A DNA stretch of 64,000 nucleotides from Candidatus Hydrogenedentota bacterium. GTDB taxonomy: Bacteria > Hydrogenedentota > Hydrogenedentia > Hydrogenedentales > JAEUWI01. The stretch spans positions 1-64,000 of the forward strand of contig JAEUWI010000003.1 in NCBI GenBank assembly GCA_016791475.1. The letters are read 5' to 3'. Position 1 is the first letter of the stretch; every line of letters starts with the position of its first letter. The notes under the pieces were generated by a model. It did not search any database and was not told the DNA's origin. It saw only the letters and a list, made by a program, of their open reading frames with translations. The translations under genes were made by a program, and so were the position numbers. Below, one piece after another: positions 1 to 8,135 of this stretch.

Positions 1-651
1 ACCCTGCGGGCCAAGGACCTGTTGCGGCCCTGGGACAAGAAACAATCCAAGAAGGGCACGGGCTTCGAGCAGCCGCTGAAGGCCCATGAACACTGGCATA
101 CGGACGTTTCCTACGTGAACATATCCGGCACTTTTTACTACTTGTGCAGCGTCCTGGACGGCTTCAGCCGCGCCATCCTGCACTGGGAAATCCGCGAGTC
201 CATGAAGGAGGAAGAAATCCAGCTCGTGTTGCAGATGGCCAAAGAAAAGCACCCCGACGCCACGCCGCGCATCATCAGCGACAACGGCCCCCAGTTCCTC
301 TCCCGGGACTTCAAGGAGTTCATCCGCATCAGCGGCATGACCCACGTGAAGACCTCGCCCTACTACCCCCAGTCCAACGGAAAAATAGAACGCTTCCACA
401 AGACCCTCAAGCAGGAGTGTATCCGACCCAAGACGCCATTGACCCTGGAGGACGCACAGCGCGTCGTCGGCCATTACATCACCGAATACAACACCGTGCG
501 GCTGCACAGCGCCATCGGCTATGTGACACCCCAGGACATGCTCGACGGGAAGCAGGCCGAGATCCACGCCGAGCGCGACCGCAAGCTCGAAGCGGCCCGC
601 GAAGAGCGCCGCAAAAGAAGACAGTTGAATCAGGAAGCCCAAGTCGCCTAA
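1..651 (+). CDS. IS3-family transposase, integrase catalytic region (5' truncated by window edge)
   Basis: The reading frame is open to the left edge of the window, so this is the C-terminal part of a longer protein. It shows an rve/DDE integrase core: the first Asp in HWHTDVSY, the second in ISDNGPQF, and the Glu in SNGKIERFHKTLKQE, followed by the YNTVRLHSAIGYVTP motif typical of IS3 OrfB proteins (HxxLGxxTP-like). The tail is rich in Arg, Lys and Glu. OrfB proteins of this family catalyse cut-and-circularise transposition together with OrfA, which would lie left of the window. The catalytic residues are intact, so the gene may be functional. The internal TTG at base 22 is not needed as a start. 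The downstream flank holds short hairpins and repeats that may include the element's right end. Confidence 0.88.
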   Translation, partial: TLRAKDLLRPWDKKQSKKGTGFEQPLKAHEHWHTDVSYVNISGTFYYLCSVLDGFSRAILHWEIRESMKEEEIQLVLQMAKEKHPDATPRIISDNGPQFLSRDFKEFIRISGMTHVKTSPYYPQSNGKIERFHKTLKQECIRPKTPLTLEDAQRVVGHYITEYNTVRLHSAIGYVTPQDMLDGKQAEIHAERDRKLEAAREERRKRRQLNQEAQVA

Positions 652-1060
652 CGTGGCGATGCCGGGCGAAACGGAAGGCGGCGCTGCGGGAGCGCAACCG
701 CCCGAGGGATACCCCGGCCAGGCTCATCGGACGATGAGAGAGCGTGGCGCGCAAGCCGTGTCACGCCCGCCAGCACCTTCATCGGACGATAGACCTGCCA
801 TACCTAAAAAACTCACGCCCGAAGGGCGGTTAAAGATGCTGAGTGCAACTGACCGCACTCACTAAGAAATACAGGCATCACTCCGATTCAGGCTGAGACA
901 ACACAGCAGGACAGTCCCCCTCGACGGGACAGTCCCGCGATTTTCAAAGCGGAAGGACGGTCCCGCACATTGGGGTGGGACTTGCTCCATCGAGCAAATC
1001 TTGATTGCCCAATGACTCACCCCACTGTGAGTGCCCTTGCGTGCAGGACAGTCCCCCTCG
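652..1060. other. Non-coding flank of the IS3 gene with small hairpins and repeats
   Basis: I see no convincing gene here; a 70-codon frame at 653-865 has no recognisable content. The stretch carries several short perfect inverted repeats: CTCATC/GATGAG at 723-738, CGCCC/GGGCG at 816-828 and GAGTGC/GCACTC at 841-860. The 12-mer TCATCGGACGAT occurs twice, at 724-735 and 779-790. The right part carries GGGACAGTCCC-type motifs near 928-938 and a related GGACGGTCCCGC near 955-966. The right end of the insertion sequence probably lies in this interval, but I could not identify matching terminal repeats because the left end is outside the window. Confidence 0.5.
906..924 (+). repeat. 19-bp direct repeat, copy 1
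   Basis: A 19-bp sequence beginning GCAGGACAGTCC is repeated exactly at 1043-1061, 137 bp downstream. It contains half of the GGGACAGTCCC dyad that recurs nearby. It may mark insertion sequence ends or a small dispersed repeat. Confidence 0.7.
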
Positions 1061-1061
1061 A
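1043..1061 (+). repeat. 19-bp direct repeat, copy 2
   Basis: Second exact copy of the repeat at 906-924. It abuts the terminator of the minus-strand gene that follows. Confidence 0.7.
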
Positions 1062-1095
1062 AAAAGAATCGCCCCGAAGTCCTTCGGGGCGATTC
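1061..1095 (-). terminator. Rho-independent terminator of the minus-strand redoxin/TPR gene
   Basis: A perfect 13-bp GC-rich stem (GAATCGCCCCGAA paired with its complement) closes a 4-nt loop. Read on the minus strand it is followed directly by five T residues. It lies 22 bp past the stop codon of the gene at 1117-3030. Confidence 0.9.
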
Positions 1096-1116
1096 GTGTG
1101 TCCGTCTGATGAGCGA

Positions 1117-3030
1117 CTATTTCAACTGCTGAATCTTCATTTCCTTGGCCAGCGTAACACCCTCGGCCAGATTGGAGGCCGTGCCGATGGCGTAGTCCTC
1201 TTCCACCGTGGTGAGGGTCAGCTTGCCCACGGGTTTCTGACGGTGTGCGATAACCTTGCCGCCTACCTCAATCGGGGCGCCATCCTGCAGGATTTTGAAC
1301 TCCAGGCCCTCTTTCGCGCCATGTTTTTTGCCCAGGTTAATGATTACCGCATCGTTCGCGGCGGCATCGGCAATCAGACCCTGCAGCGGCTCGGTGGAGG
1401 CGAGCTTCTCGGTCAGGGCGTTCACCACCGCGGCCACCGTCTCGGTGGGCCTGGAATCGTCGATCTTCTGGGAGGCCTGGAAAAAGATACCCGTGGTCTC
1501 GGAGTCGATCAGGCGAAGATAAAGCATCGTGTCCGCGCCCACCTGCGCAAAGTCGATGAACCCAAGGTGTCCTGCGGAGAGCACCTGACCCAGACGACGC
1601 TGGGTGTCGCCGCTGGCGAGTTCCGAGCTGCCCAGGTTCAATTCCTGGAGGAGCTTGTCGAGCATGACGCGTTCAACCACTTGGATGCCGTTCTTGCCCT
1701 GGGCCTGCACTTCGATTTCGCGCTGGAGGACCATGTCCGTGCCGGCGCGATCAAAAACTATCTTGCCCTTGGTCTCTCCGGGCAGGAAGGCCAGCACCAC
1801 GGGGCGGGACGTCCAGTCATCCGCCGGTTCCGCTTCTCCCTTGGCCTTGAGCTCTTCGTAGCGCTTGCTCAGGTCCGTGATGAGGCTCTTGATGAGCTCG
1901 CCCTTCTTGATGTCGTTGGCTTCTTCAAGTTCCGTCCTGACCTGTTGGAGCATCAGATTGGTCATCTCGTCGGGACGGATGGCGGAGGCCTTTTCCAGCG
2001 TTTCCTTGGCCAGCGCCAAGTCGTTTTCGCCGCCGCGTTCGCGATAGGCCGCACCTTCGTTGCTGAGGGCTTCCACGTTGTATTGGTCCAGCGACTGGGC
2101 TTTGGCGTATTGCTCCACAGCCTTGTCGATATCGCCATTGGCCTGGGCCAGACGCCCCTGGGCATTGACGGCTTCCGACTTCTGCCATTCGGGGATTTCC
2201 GCGCTGGCCGCCGCCGCGAGGCTGGTTTCGGCCTGCTCCAACTGGCCCGACTTGATGAGGGCCTCGCCTTTCACCGCCTGGGCGTAGCCATCGTCACCGG
2301 CCTTGTCCGCGGCGGCGATGGCGCCTTCGAGGTCGCCCCGCTCCAGAGCCACCTTCGCCAGACCGGCATCCGCGCCGATTTCGCCGAATTCCTTCTCGGC
2401 TTCGTCCAGCTTGCCCTCGGCCACGAGAATGTGGCCGTTCAATTCCTTAACCTCCTTCGCGTCTTCACCGTTTTCCAGCGCAGACGCAACTACGGCCGAG
2501 GCCTTGTCCGTCTTACGTTGCTGGAAGAGATTCTCGGCGACTTGCTTGAGGATGTTGGCCTGTTCCGTACCCGCGCCACGCAGCACCCGCTCAATTTTGC
2601 GCTCGGGCGTGTGGACAAAGAGGGTCAGGGGGAGTTGGTTGACGTTCTTGTACCACTCGGCCGTCTTGACCTGTTCATCGGCCAGGAGGAAATACTGGAT
2701 CTTGAGGCCGTCGGCGAAGGCCTGAAGGGCCGCCTTGTCGGATTCCATCCCCAGTGCGATGATGGAGAGCGCATCGCTGTTGTATAGACGTTTCAGGGCC
2801 TGAAGCTTGGCGGCGATGGCCTTGCCGTTGTCCGGCGTGAAGAAGAAGAGGATGACCAGATCGGGATTCTTTTCGAGAATCTCGTTCAGGTTCACCGATT
2901 TTCCAAAGATGTCCTGGGCCTGAATTTCCGGGACCGGGTCGCCTTCAAAGAAGTCCGCCCGGCTGGACATACTGCACAGTGAAAAGCCCAACACCAGACC
3001 GAAATGCAAAACACGTTTGCTGATATTCAT
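1117..3030 (-). CDS. Secreted redoxin-like/TPR protein with CsgG-like and FlgT-like C-terminal domains
   Basis: This 637-residue protein has a signal peptide (about 1-25, ending SSRA). Residues 28-155 form an AhpC/TSA-type thioredoxin-like fold, but the expected CxxC position reads FFFTPDNGK, so no redox cysteines are present. Residues about 160-360 are TPR-like helices. Residues about 400-530 look like a CsgG/curli-assembly domain: ERVMLDKLLQELNLG followed by RRLGQVLSAGHLGFIDFAQVG matches the family's EReklekvLeE and klGk-lgAdy pattern. The last 90 residues (DAVIINLGKKHGAKEG onward) resemble the FlgT C-terminal domain. The likely location is the periplasm or outer membrane. The start is ATG with an AGGAGG-type site. 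It is followed downstream by its own terminator. Its position beside a Ser/Thr kinase suggests envelope signalling, but the function is not known. Confidence 0.75.
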   Translation of the reverse strand: MNISKRVLHFGLVLGFSLCSMSSRADFFEGDPVPEIQAQDIFGKSVNLNEILEKNPDLVILFFFTPDNGKAIAAKLQALKRLYNSDALSIIALGMESDKAALQAFADGLKIQYFLLADEQVKTAEWYKNVNQLPLTLFVHTPERKIERVLRGAGTEQANILKQVAENLFQQRKTDKASAVVASALENGEDAKEVKELNGHILVAEGKLDEAEKEFGEIGADAGLAKVALERGDLEGAIAAADKAGDDGYAQAVKGEALIKSGQLEQAETSLAAAASAEIPEWQKSEAVNAQGRLAQANGDIDKAVEQYAKAQSLDQYNVEALSNEGAAYRERGGENDLALAKETLEKASAIRPDEMTNLMLQQVRTELEEANDIKKGELIKSLITDLSKRYEELKAKGEAEPADDWTSRPVVLAFLPGETKGKIVFDRAGTDMVLQREIEVQAQGKNGIQVVERVMLDKLLQELNLGSSELASGDTQRRLGQVLSAGHLGFIDFAQVGADTMLYLRLIDSETTGIFFQASQKIDDSRPTETVAAVVNALTEKLASTEPLQGLIADAAANDAVIINLGKKHGAKEGLEFKILQDGAPIEVGGKVIAHRQKPVGKLTLTTVEEDYAIGTASNLAEGVTLAKEMKIQQLK

Positions 3031-3133
3031 GGATCTCTCCCCAACCTCCTACATTTCAATGGTTTATCGACACACACCACCTATATGGGTGAATTCTACC
3101 ACCAAGCGGGCTTTTTTACGAATGGACCAAGTC

Positions 3134-4819
3134 TCACAGAGTCGAGACGGGACCGAAAATGATTGGCACATTCGCCGTGGCTTCGGGGGTGCTCGCCGGC
3201 TCGATCTCGTCCGTAAAGCTTTCGCCTTCGGAACCCGGCTGGGCGGGGTCCGTTATTGTCACCCGATAACTCATGGCGCCGACCTTGCGTTCGGCGGGAA
3301 TTTCGATAAGGTCGCCCGCACTCCAAGCGGGAGCGCTGGCGAGAACATTGCCGGCCGAGTCCAACAACTCAATGGCGATTGTGCCGGATACTTCGCTGAG
3401 TTTTCCTGCCAGATCGTCAAGGGTAGCTTCTTTCTGCATGAAGCGCTTGTAATCGTCTTCTGTATTCGCGCGATAGATCTCGAAGATCGCCGCCGTGTAA
3501 TAGCGGTCTGAAGATGCGGTGGACGCCCCATTCTTGGAGTCCGGCGGGGGCGTTTTCGTCGGCGTCTCAGTCTTTTCCCCTCCGGACATCATGATCCCGC
3601 CAATAATCACCACCAGCGCCACCGCGATACCGCCGCCGATAAGAAGGCCTTTATTGGGTCCCGCGGAAGGCGTCGGAGCGGATTGAATCTGGGCGGGCGC
3701 AAGTCCGGGCACGGTTGCGCCAACGTCAACTGCGGAGGCCGGTGGCGGGCCCGCGACAGTCGCTTCGGGTCCGGGCGAACCGCCAGGCACGGTTGCGTCC
3801 GGCCCCGGACCGGCGATGGTCGTTTCCTGACTCGCGGGTCGCGAGCCGACGACCGTAGACTTAAAGTCCTCCGATGCGGGCTGGCTGATCATGGTTGCCT
3901 GCACCGGTGCTGCGGGTGCCGGGGCCGCCATGGTGGAAGAGAGGGCGACACTCGCGCCGGGATCGAGGATGGCCGGATTTGGGTTTTCCTTCAGGCTTTC
4001 GCGCAGGGCGGCGGCCATTTCATTGCCCGTCTTGAAGCGGCTGGCAGGGCGCTTACTCAAGGCTTTCATGATAACGCCGGCCAAGGCATCGGGGATGGCG
4101 AAGTTTAATTCGGTGGGGGAGACGGGATCGATCTTGATGACCCGGTGCATGACGGTGCTCAGGGCCTCGCCGCCAAAGGGCTTTTCGCCGGTGGTCAACT
4201 CATAGAGGATGTTGCCCACGGAGAACAGATCCGAGCGGCCATCCAGCTTTTGCCCCATGAACTGCTCCGGGCTCATGTAGTGGGGCGTGCCGATGAGGGC
4301 GCCGTCCTGCGTAAGGTTGGAATCACTCACGTGGGCGATGCCGAAGTCCGCCACTTTGAGGGGCTTGTCTTTCGGCATGAGGATGTTGGCGGGCTTGATG
4401 TCTCGGTGGACGACGCCGTGCTCGTGGGCCACGTGGAGGGCCTCGCAGATGTTCGCGCCGATCTCCACGATTTCTTCCATACCCAGCCGCTTGCGCGAAT
4501 CGACGATATCCGCCAGGTCGCCCCCTTCGAGGTACTCCATGGCGATGTAGGCCATTCCGTCCTCTTCGGCGGCGTCGTAGATCGTGATGATATTCGGGTG
4601 GTTCAAGGCGCCGGCGGCCTTTGCCTCGCGGAGGAAGCGCTCCATCATCTCGTCGGCCATGCCCGAGGCTTCCACCACCTCGCGACGCGCGGTCTTGATG
4701 GCCACGCGCCGTCCGATGTTGGGATCTTTCCCCTCATAGACGACGCCCATGGCGCCTTTGCCCAGTTCACGGATAACTTCATAGCGCCCCAGCTTGGCGG
4801 GCATTTTCGGATCGGCCAC
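3134..4819 (-). CDS. Membrane-anchored eukaryote-like serine/threonine protein kinase
   Basis: The protein has 561 residues and begins at GTG with AAGGA seven bases upstream. The N-terminal half is a complete Hanks-type kinase: glycine loop GKGAMGVVYEG, VAIK lysine, catalytic loop HRDIKPANI, DFG, and the SPEQ activation segment end. A Pro/Ala/Thr-rich linker (about 285-390) precedes one transmembrane helix (LLIGGGIAVALVVIIGG). About 150 residues then lie outside the cytoplasm and have no domain I recognise. This is the PknB-type layout: a cytoplasmic kinase controlled by an exported sensor region. It is the first of three consecutive minus-strand signalling or envelope genes, followed 103 bp later by the redoxin/TPR/CsgG-like protein, which may be a partner (inference). 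Confidence 0.92.
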   Translation of the reverse strand: MADPKMPAKLGRYEVIRELGKGAMGVVYEGKDPNIGRRVAIKTARREVVEASGMADEMMERFLREAKAAGALNHPNIITIYDAAEEDGMAYIAMEYLEGGDLADIVDSRKRLGMEEIVEIGANICEALHVAHEHGVVHRDIKPANILMPKDKPLKVADFGIAHVSDSNLTQDGALIGTPHYMSPEQFMGQKLDGRSDLFSVGNILYELTTGEKPFGGEALSTVMHRVIKIDPVSPTELNFAIPDALAGVIMKALSKRPASRFKTGNEMAAALRESLKENPNPAILDPGASVALSSTMAAPAPAAPVQATMISQPASEDFKSTVVGSRPASQETTIAGPGPDATVPGGSPGPEATVAGPPPASAVDVGATVPGLAPAQIQSAPTPSAGPNKGLLIGGGIAVALVVIIGGIMMSGGEKTETPTKTPPPDSKNGASTASSDRYYTAAIFEIYRANTEDDYKRFMQKEATLDDLAGKLSEVSGTIAIELLDSAGNVLASAPAWSAGDLIEIPAERKVGAMSYRVTITDPAQPGSEGESFTDEIEPASTPEATANVPIIFGPVSTL

Positions 4820-4883
4820 GATAAAATCCTTGGTTGATAATTGCGGTATGTTTAACTATTCAGCCGTGGAGGCTAAAGATTCC

Positions 4884-4914
4884 AACCACGAATGGACACG
4901 AACTTACACGAATT
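4884..4914 (+). repeat. Degenerate CACGAAT-type intergenic repeat, left arm
   Basis: Three near-repeats of an 11-nt unit with the core ACACGAA. The same sequence occurs inverted at 5104-5133, so the 330-bp gap between the kinase and the protease is bracketed by a facing pair. Nothing coding is visible in this gap (4820-5149). Confidence 0.75.
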
Positions 4915-5103
4915 AAGATGGGAAATCGACGCCGATTATGACAAATCAAAACTTTGTTTTAACCTCAAAGGACTCAAAGTGAAGGACAATAGGTCCACTT
5001 TTTCGCCTTGTGCCTTCATGGGTTCAACGATCTGATTTCTATCTTCAAATTGAATTGCGGGTTTGCGAAGAAGTCGATTCTAAAATCAGAAACCTGGTTT
5101 CTT

Positions 5104-5133
5104 ATTCGTGTGGATTCGTGTTCATTCGTGGTT
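5104..5133 (-). repeat. Degenerate CACGAAT-type intergenic repeat, inverted right arm
   Basis: Reverse-complement partner of 4884-4914 with only a few mismatches over 30 nt. It lies just past the stop of the minus-strand protease gene, so the pair could form a long-range hairpin at the end of that transcript. Confidence 0.75.
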
Positions 5134-5149
5134 CAAGTTTTTGAGGCTG

Positions 5150-6415
5150 TCACGGCATCTTCAATTTCGCTATCCAGGCGCGCACGTTTTCCGCGTCGTT
5201 CGCGGTGGGGGCGAGGGCGAGGTACGCCTCGAAGTGCTTGATCGCTTCGGCGCTCTTATCCGCCGCCGCCAGGGTCAGGGCGAGGTTGTAGTGTGCGCTC
5301 GGCGCGTCGGGGTTGATGCGCAGGCTCTCCGAGAAATGGCCGATGGCCTCTTCGTTACGGCCCGCCCGCCGACAGGCCTCGCCCAGATCGTTGTGGCTTT
5401 GGGCCTCGTCTGGCGCGATCTTCCGGGCCTCGTCAAAGATTGTCACGGCTTTGTCGTAGTCCTTTTCGCGCAGGTAGAGCCGACCGAGGTTTCTCTTGAC
5501 CTCCAGCCCTTCGGGCCGCAGGGCGGCGGCGCGCAGGTAGCTTTCAATCGCCTTGTCCGTTGCTCCCGCGCGGGCCTCGGCCGCGGCCAGGTTGAAGGTG
5601 GCTTCATAAAAAGTCGGCAAAAGTTTCTCGGCAAGGCGGTAGGCCTCAATTTTCTCTTCCAGGGTCTGGGCCCCGACACCTCGGTTATAGGCCTCGATGG
5701 CGCGGCGTTCGGACTCGCTGGCGCCGTCGGCGGGCACGAGGCGCGATTCCGTCGGGTCGGGAGCGGCCATTTTTGCGCCGCGCAAGCCGTGGGCGTCCAA
5801 CAGGGGGAAGGCGTTGTTGATTCTATTCACAATTGTGAAGTCGATGTCGTTGAAACCGCCGCTGATGAGGCCGATGAGTTGGCCCTCCCTATCAAAGACG
5901 GGGCCGCCGCTGGAGCCGTGGGTCGCGGTGAGGGCAACCTGGATGACCGCATAGCCGTCAAAGGTTCGATTCGGATTAGCGACTGTTCCCGTGACGGTAG
6001 AGAATTCCAGATTCATAGGCGCGGCGATGGATACGAGGGGCGCGCCGCTCTTGAGCACTTCGGCATCGCCCAGAATGGCATGTGCCGGCAGGGGGGCGGC
6101 CGCCTTGAAAAGAGCGAACTCGACCTCGGGTCGGGACTCCACCAGTTCCAGCGGAACTTTCGTGCCGTCGGCCAGGCGTCCAACAAAATCCTTCACGCCT
6201 TCGGCCTGATGCGCCGTTGCGAGGACGTAGCCATCGGGGTGGATAGCGCAGCCGCTACCCTGTACCTCCGCGCCATTGTCGATTCGCTTACCCTGGATTA
6301 CCAGCACCGTGGCCATGTTCCGGCTCGCCACGGCTTCCACATCGACGGGTTGTGCGCCGGTCCACGGCGCGCAGACCAGGCAGAAGGGCACCAGCGCCCT
6401 GACAAAATAGTTCAT
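5150..6415 (-). CDS. Secreted HtrA-like trypsin-fold serine protease with C-terminal TPR repeats
   Basis: I chose the ATG giving MNYFVRALV because it follows a GAGGAA site and starts a clean signal peptide (about 1-21); an upstream extension lacks both. The product is 421 residues. The protease domain spans about 25-215: His69 in LATAHQA, and Ser169 in THGSSGGPVF. The position of the catalytic Asp (DIALI in DegP) reads VEFALFK, putting Glu99 where Asp is expected, so activity may be altered. Residues about 240-415 are TPR units, with no PDZ domain. A likely role is periplasmic protein quality control or a scaffold with reduced proteolysis. A strong promoter with a 16-bp palindrome lies directly upstream. 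Confidence 0.85.
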   Translation of the reverse strand: MNYFVRALVPFCLVCAPWTGAQPVDVEAVASRNMATVLVIQGKRIDNGAEVQGSGCAIHPDGYVLATAHQAEGVKDFVGRLADGTKVPLELVESRPEVEFALFKAAAPLPAHAILGDAEVLKSGAPLVSIAAPMNLEFSTVTGTVANPNRTFDGYAVIQVALTATHGSSGGPVFDREGQLIGLISGGFNDIDFTIVNRINNAFPLLDAHGLRGAKMAAPDPTESRLVPADGASESERRAIEAYNRGVGAQTLEEKIEAYRLAEKLLPTFYEATFNLAAAEARAGATDKAIESYLRAAALRPEGLEVKRNLGRLYLREKDYDKAVTIFDEARKIAPDEAQSHNDLGEACRRAGRNEEAIGHFSESLRINPDAPSAHYNLALTLAAADKSAEAIKHFEAYLALAPTANDAENVRAWIAKLKMP

Positions 6416-6446
6416 GGGTATTCCTCGTCCCTTATTCCCGAACCTA

Positions 6447-6475
6447 ATAATAGGGCGGACTCGCTGTGCAGTCAA
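6447..6475 (-). promoter_or_regulatory. Sigma70-type promoter of the protease gene
   Basis: On the minus strand TTGACT (6470-6475) and TATTAT (6447-6452) are separated by 17 bp, close to consensus. The start codon is about 32 bp further on. Confidence 0.75.
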
Positions 6476-6485
6476 TTTTTCACGT

Positions 6486-6501
6486 CGATGTGTACACATC
6501 G
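6486..6501. promoter_or_regulatory. Perfect 16-bp palindrome between divergent genes (candidate operator)
   Basis: The sequence CGATGTGTACACATCG is its own reverse complement. It sits 11 bp upstream of the minus-strand -35 element and about 66 bp upstream of the plus-strand start at 6568, so one dimeric regulator could control both directions. No regulator gene is adjacent. Confidence 0.6.
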
Positions 6502-6567
6502 TTTTTCGATCCGGTACGTCACTGTGTTAGGATGGAACCGCGACGCGTTCCGGCAGGAGTTTACAAC

Positions 6568-7332
6568 GTGAAAAAGTTATTGGTGATAGCGCTGGCCCTT
6601 CTGGCCGCCCTGCCCGAGGGGGCAAGGGCCCAGGGAATGATGTCCGATCTCCTTCTTGGAAAACTCGTAAATCCGGAGGTCGGCGCCTACGCCTGGTATT
6701 CTCTCAAAGACCAGGCAAGCGGCCAGGAGTATTTTCTCCGCCAGGCCATCGTGGGCACGGAGAAAATCAAGCGCAAGGAGGCGTGGTGGCTGGAGACGGA
6801 ACTGGTGCCGAAGGTGGGCTTCTCTTCCGTCTATAAGATGCTCCTGACCGGGCCGGCGAGCGAGCCCGACAATGTGAAGCGCCTCCTGGTTCGCGAAGGC
6901 AACGGCGCGGTGCAGGAAATCACCATGGAAAACGGCGGTGACTGGGAAGACGATGCCGACATTCCACGCGAATCCGCGGGTATCGAAACGATTACCCTGC
7001 CTTCCGGTGAGATTCAGGCGGAGCACTACATCGTAAAGGACGGCGAGCCCCCCACGGAAATCTGGATCAGCGAACAGGTACCCCCGATGGGACTGGTCAA
7101 GATGAAGAATTCCGAAGGAGAACTGGTACTCCAGCGCTTTGGCAACGGGGGGAAGGACGGTCAGACCGCCATTCCCACGGAGACGGTTCAATCTGGAGAG
7201 ACGGGAGAAGCGGACGAGGTGTCGGAAGCGCCGACGTCGGAAAGTCCCGATTCTGACACGGCGGATAAGGAACCCGAAGCCCCCAAAGAGAAGAAGAAAT
7301 CGAATATTTCCATTCGGAAGCGGGCACGATGA
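6568..7332 (+). CDS. Exported protein of unknown function with acidic/charged C-terminal tail
   Basis: The start is GTG with CAGGAG ten bases upstream; it begins a signal peptide (KKLLVIALALLAALPEGARA). The mature part (about 230 residues) is beta-rich by appearance, with a central region (KRKEAWWLETELVP, YIVKDGEPPTEIWISEQVP) faintly reminiscent of LolA/LppX-type or outer-membrane lipoprotein-sorting proteins, but I cannot assign a family. The last 70 residues are a Ser/Glu/Thr-rich spacer ending in a basic cluster. It overlaps the next gene by four bases (ATGA), so the two are probably translated together, and an AsmA-like gene follows. The context suggests an envelope function. Confidence 0.7.
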   Translation: MKKLLVIALALLAALPEGARAQGMMSDLLLGKLVNPEVGAYAWYSLKDQASGQEYFLRQAIVGTEKIKRKEAWWLETELVPKVGFSSVYKMLLTGPASEPDNVKRLLVREGNGAVQEITMENGGDWEDDADIPRESAGIETITLPSGEIQAEHYIVKDGEPPTEIWISEQVPPMGLVKMKNSEGELVLQRFGNGGKDGQTAIPTETVQSGETGEADEVSEAPTSESPDSDTADKEPEAPKEKKKSNISIRKRAR

Positions 7333-8114
7333 GCGCCCGCACTTTCGTCGCCCCTGTGCTGGTGGGCCTCGCCCTCGTTTTATTCTCCGGTTGCCAGACC
7401 ACCGATTCCTCCGATGCCGAAGCGGTTTCCCCCTCGGCGAAAATCGTGTTCACCCCCCGCGTTCACCGGGTTGTGATTCAGGCGGGCGAGGGGCGCTACC
7501 CGAACCTGTTCACGACGGCCTCCTATGCAGTGTGGGGCAGGGAAGGGCATGCCTCCGCGCCCATGACGCCTCCGGTAGCCACAGATGCCGCACAAGGGGA
7601 TACCGCCACGGAAGCGGTGATGGATGCCAATCTGGAAAGCGTTCCTCCGCAACCGGAAGTGGAGGCGTCCCGAGCGGGCGGATTGACCATCGAGTGTCAC
7701 CTGGAGTCGGAGTTTCCGGATCGCAGTATCGCCTATGACGCGGTTGGGCTGCGCGGAATGACGATCCTGTTGAAACTGCCCGACGGGCGCGAGTTGCAGC
7801 CCGCCCAGAAGACCCTTGGTTCGGAACTGGAAGAGGTCCCGATCGGGGCCTTGCGACGCTATGGACGAAAGCTGACCCTCTATTTCTCGGAAGGCCAGTT
7901 CATGGTGGAGAATCCCGCCGTCAATCCGAAGGCCGTCGGCGTTCAACTCCGAATTGTGGGGCTGGAATCTCAGTTCCTCTTCGACTGGCCCGCCACGCCG
8001 GACTTCCTGGCGACACCGAAGCCGCGACCGGACCAGAAAGCGGCCAAGTTCGTTCGCAAGCACCTGCCAGAGGCGCGTTCAGCCGTCGCTCGGACCTCCC
8101 ACACCTTTGACTAA
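7329..8114 (+). CDS. Lipoprotein of unknown function
   Basis: This 261-residue product starts with a lipoprotein signal: a hydrophobic segment VLVGLALVLFSGCQ with lipobox FSGC, cleavage before Cys. After a short acidic linker the protein has no domain I recognise; it is rich in beta-type stretches and ends with a basic tail. It starts inside the stop codon of the preceding exported protein (4-bp overlap) and is followed 21 bp later by an AsmA-like protein, so the three form one transcription unit. It is probably anchored in the inner leaflet of the outer membrane or the outer leaflet of the inner membrane. Confidence 0.72.
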   Translation: MSARTFVAPVLVGLALVLFSGCQTTDSSDAEAVSPSAKIVFTPRVHRVVIQAGEGRYPNLFTTASYAVWGREGHASAPMTPPVATDAAQGDTATEAVMDANLESVPPQPEVEASRAGGLTIECHLESEFPDRSIAYDAVGLRGMTILLKLPDGRELQPAQKTLGSELEEVPIGALRRYGRKLTLYFSEGQFMVENPAVNPKAVGVQLRIVGLESQFLFDWPATPDFLATPKPRPDQKAAKFVRKHLPEARSAVARTSHTFD

Positions 8115-8135
8115 GCCCCGCGAGGGCCTTCTTTC

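Noticed and set aside
653-865. A 70-codon frame after the transposase
   Set aside because: No family match, poor start, and the region is full of hairpins; better explained as IS flank.
970-2787. A 605-codon open frame on the plus strand
   Set aside because: It is antisense to the redoxin/TPR/CsgG-like gene, which has a signal peptide, ribosome site and terminator. The antisense protein has no recognisable domain and an artefact-like composition.
6486-6506. The 16-bp palindrome followed by T residues as a terminator
   Set aside because: No plus-strand gene ends here and the palindrome has no real loop; an operator is a better reading.
5108-6571. A 487-codon plus-strand frame over the protease gene
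   Set aside because: It is the shadow of the HtrA-like gene. The minus-strand protein has clear catalytic motifs, a promoter and a ribosome site; this one has none.
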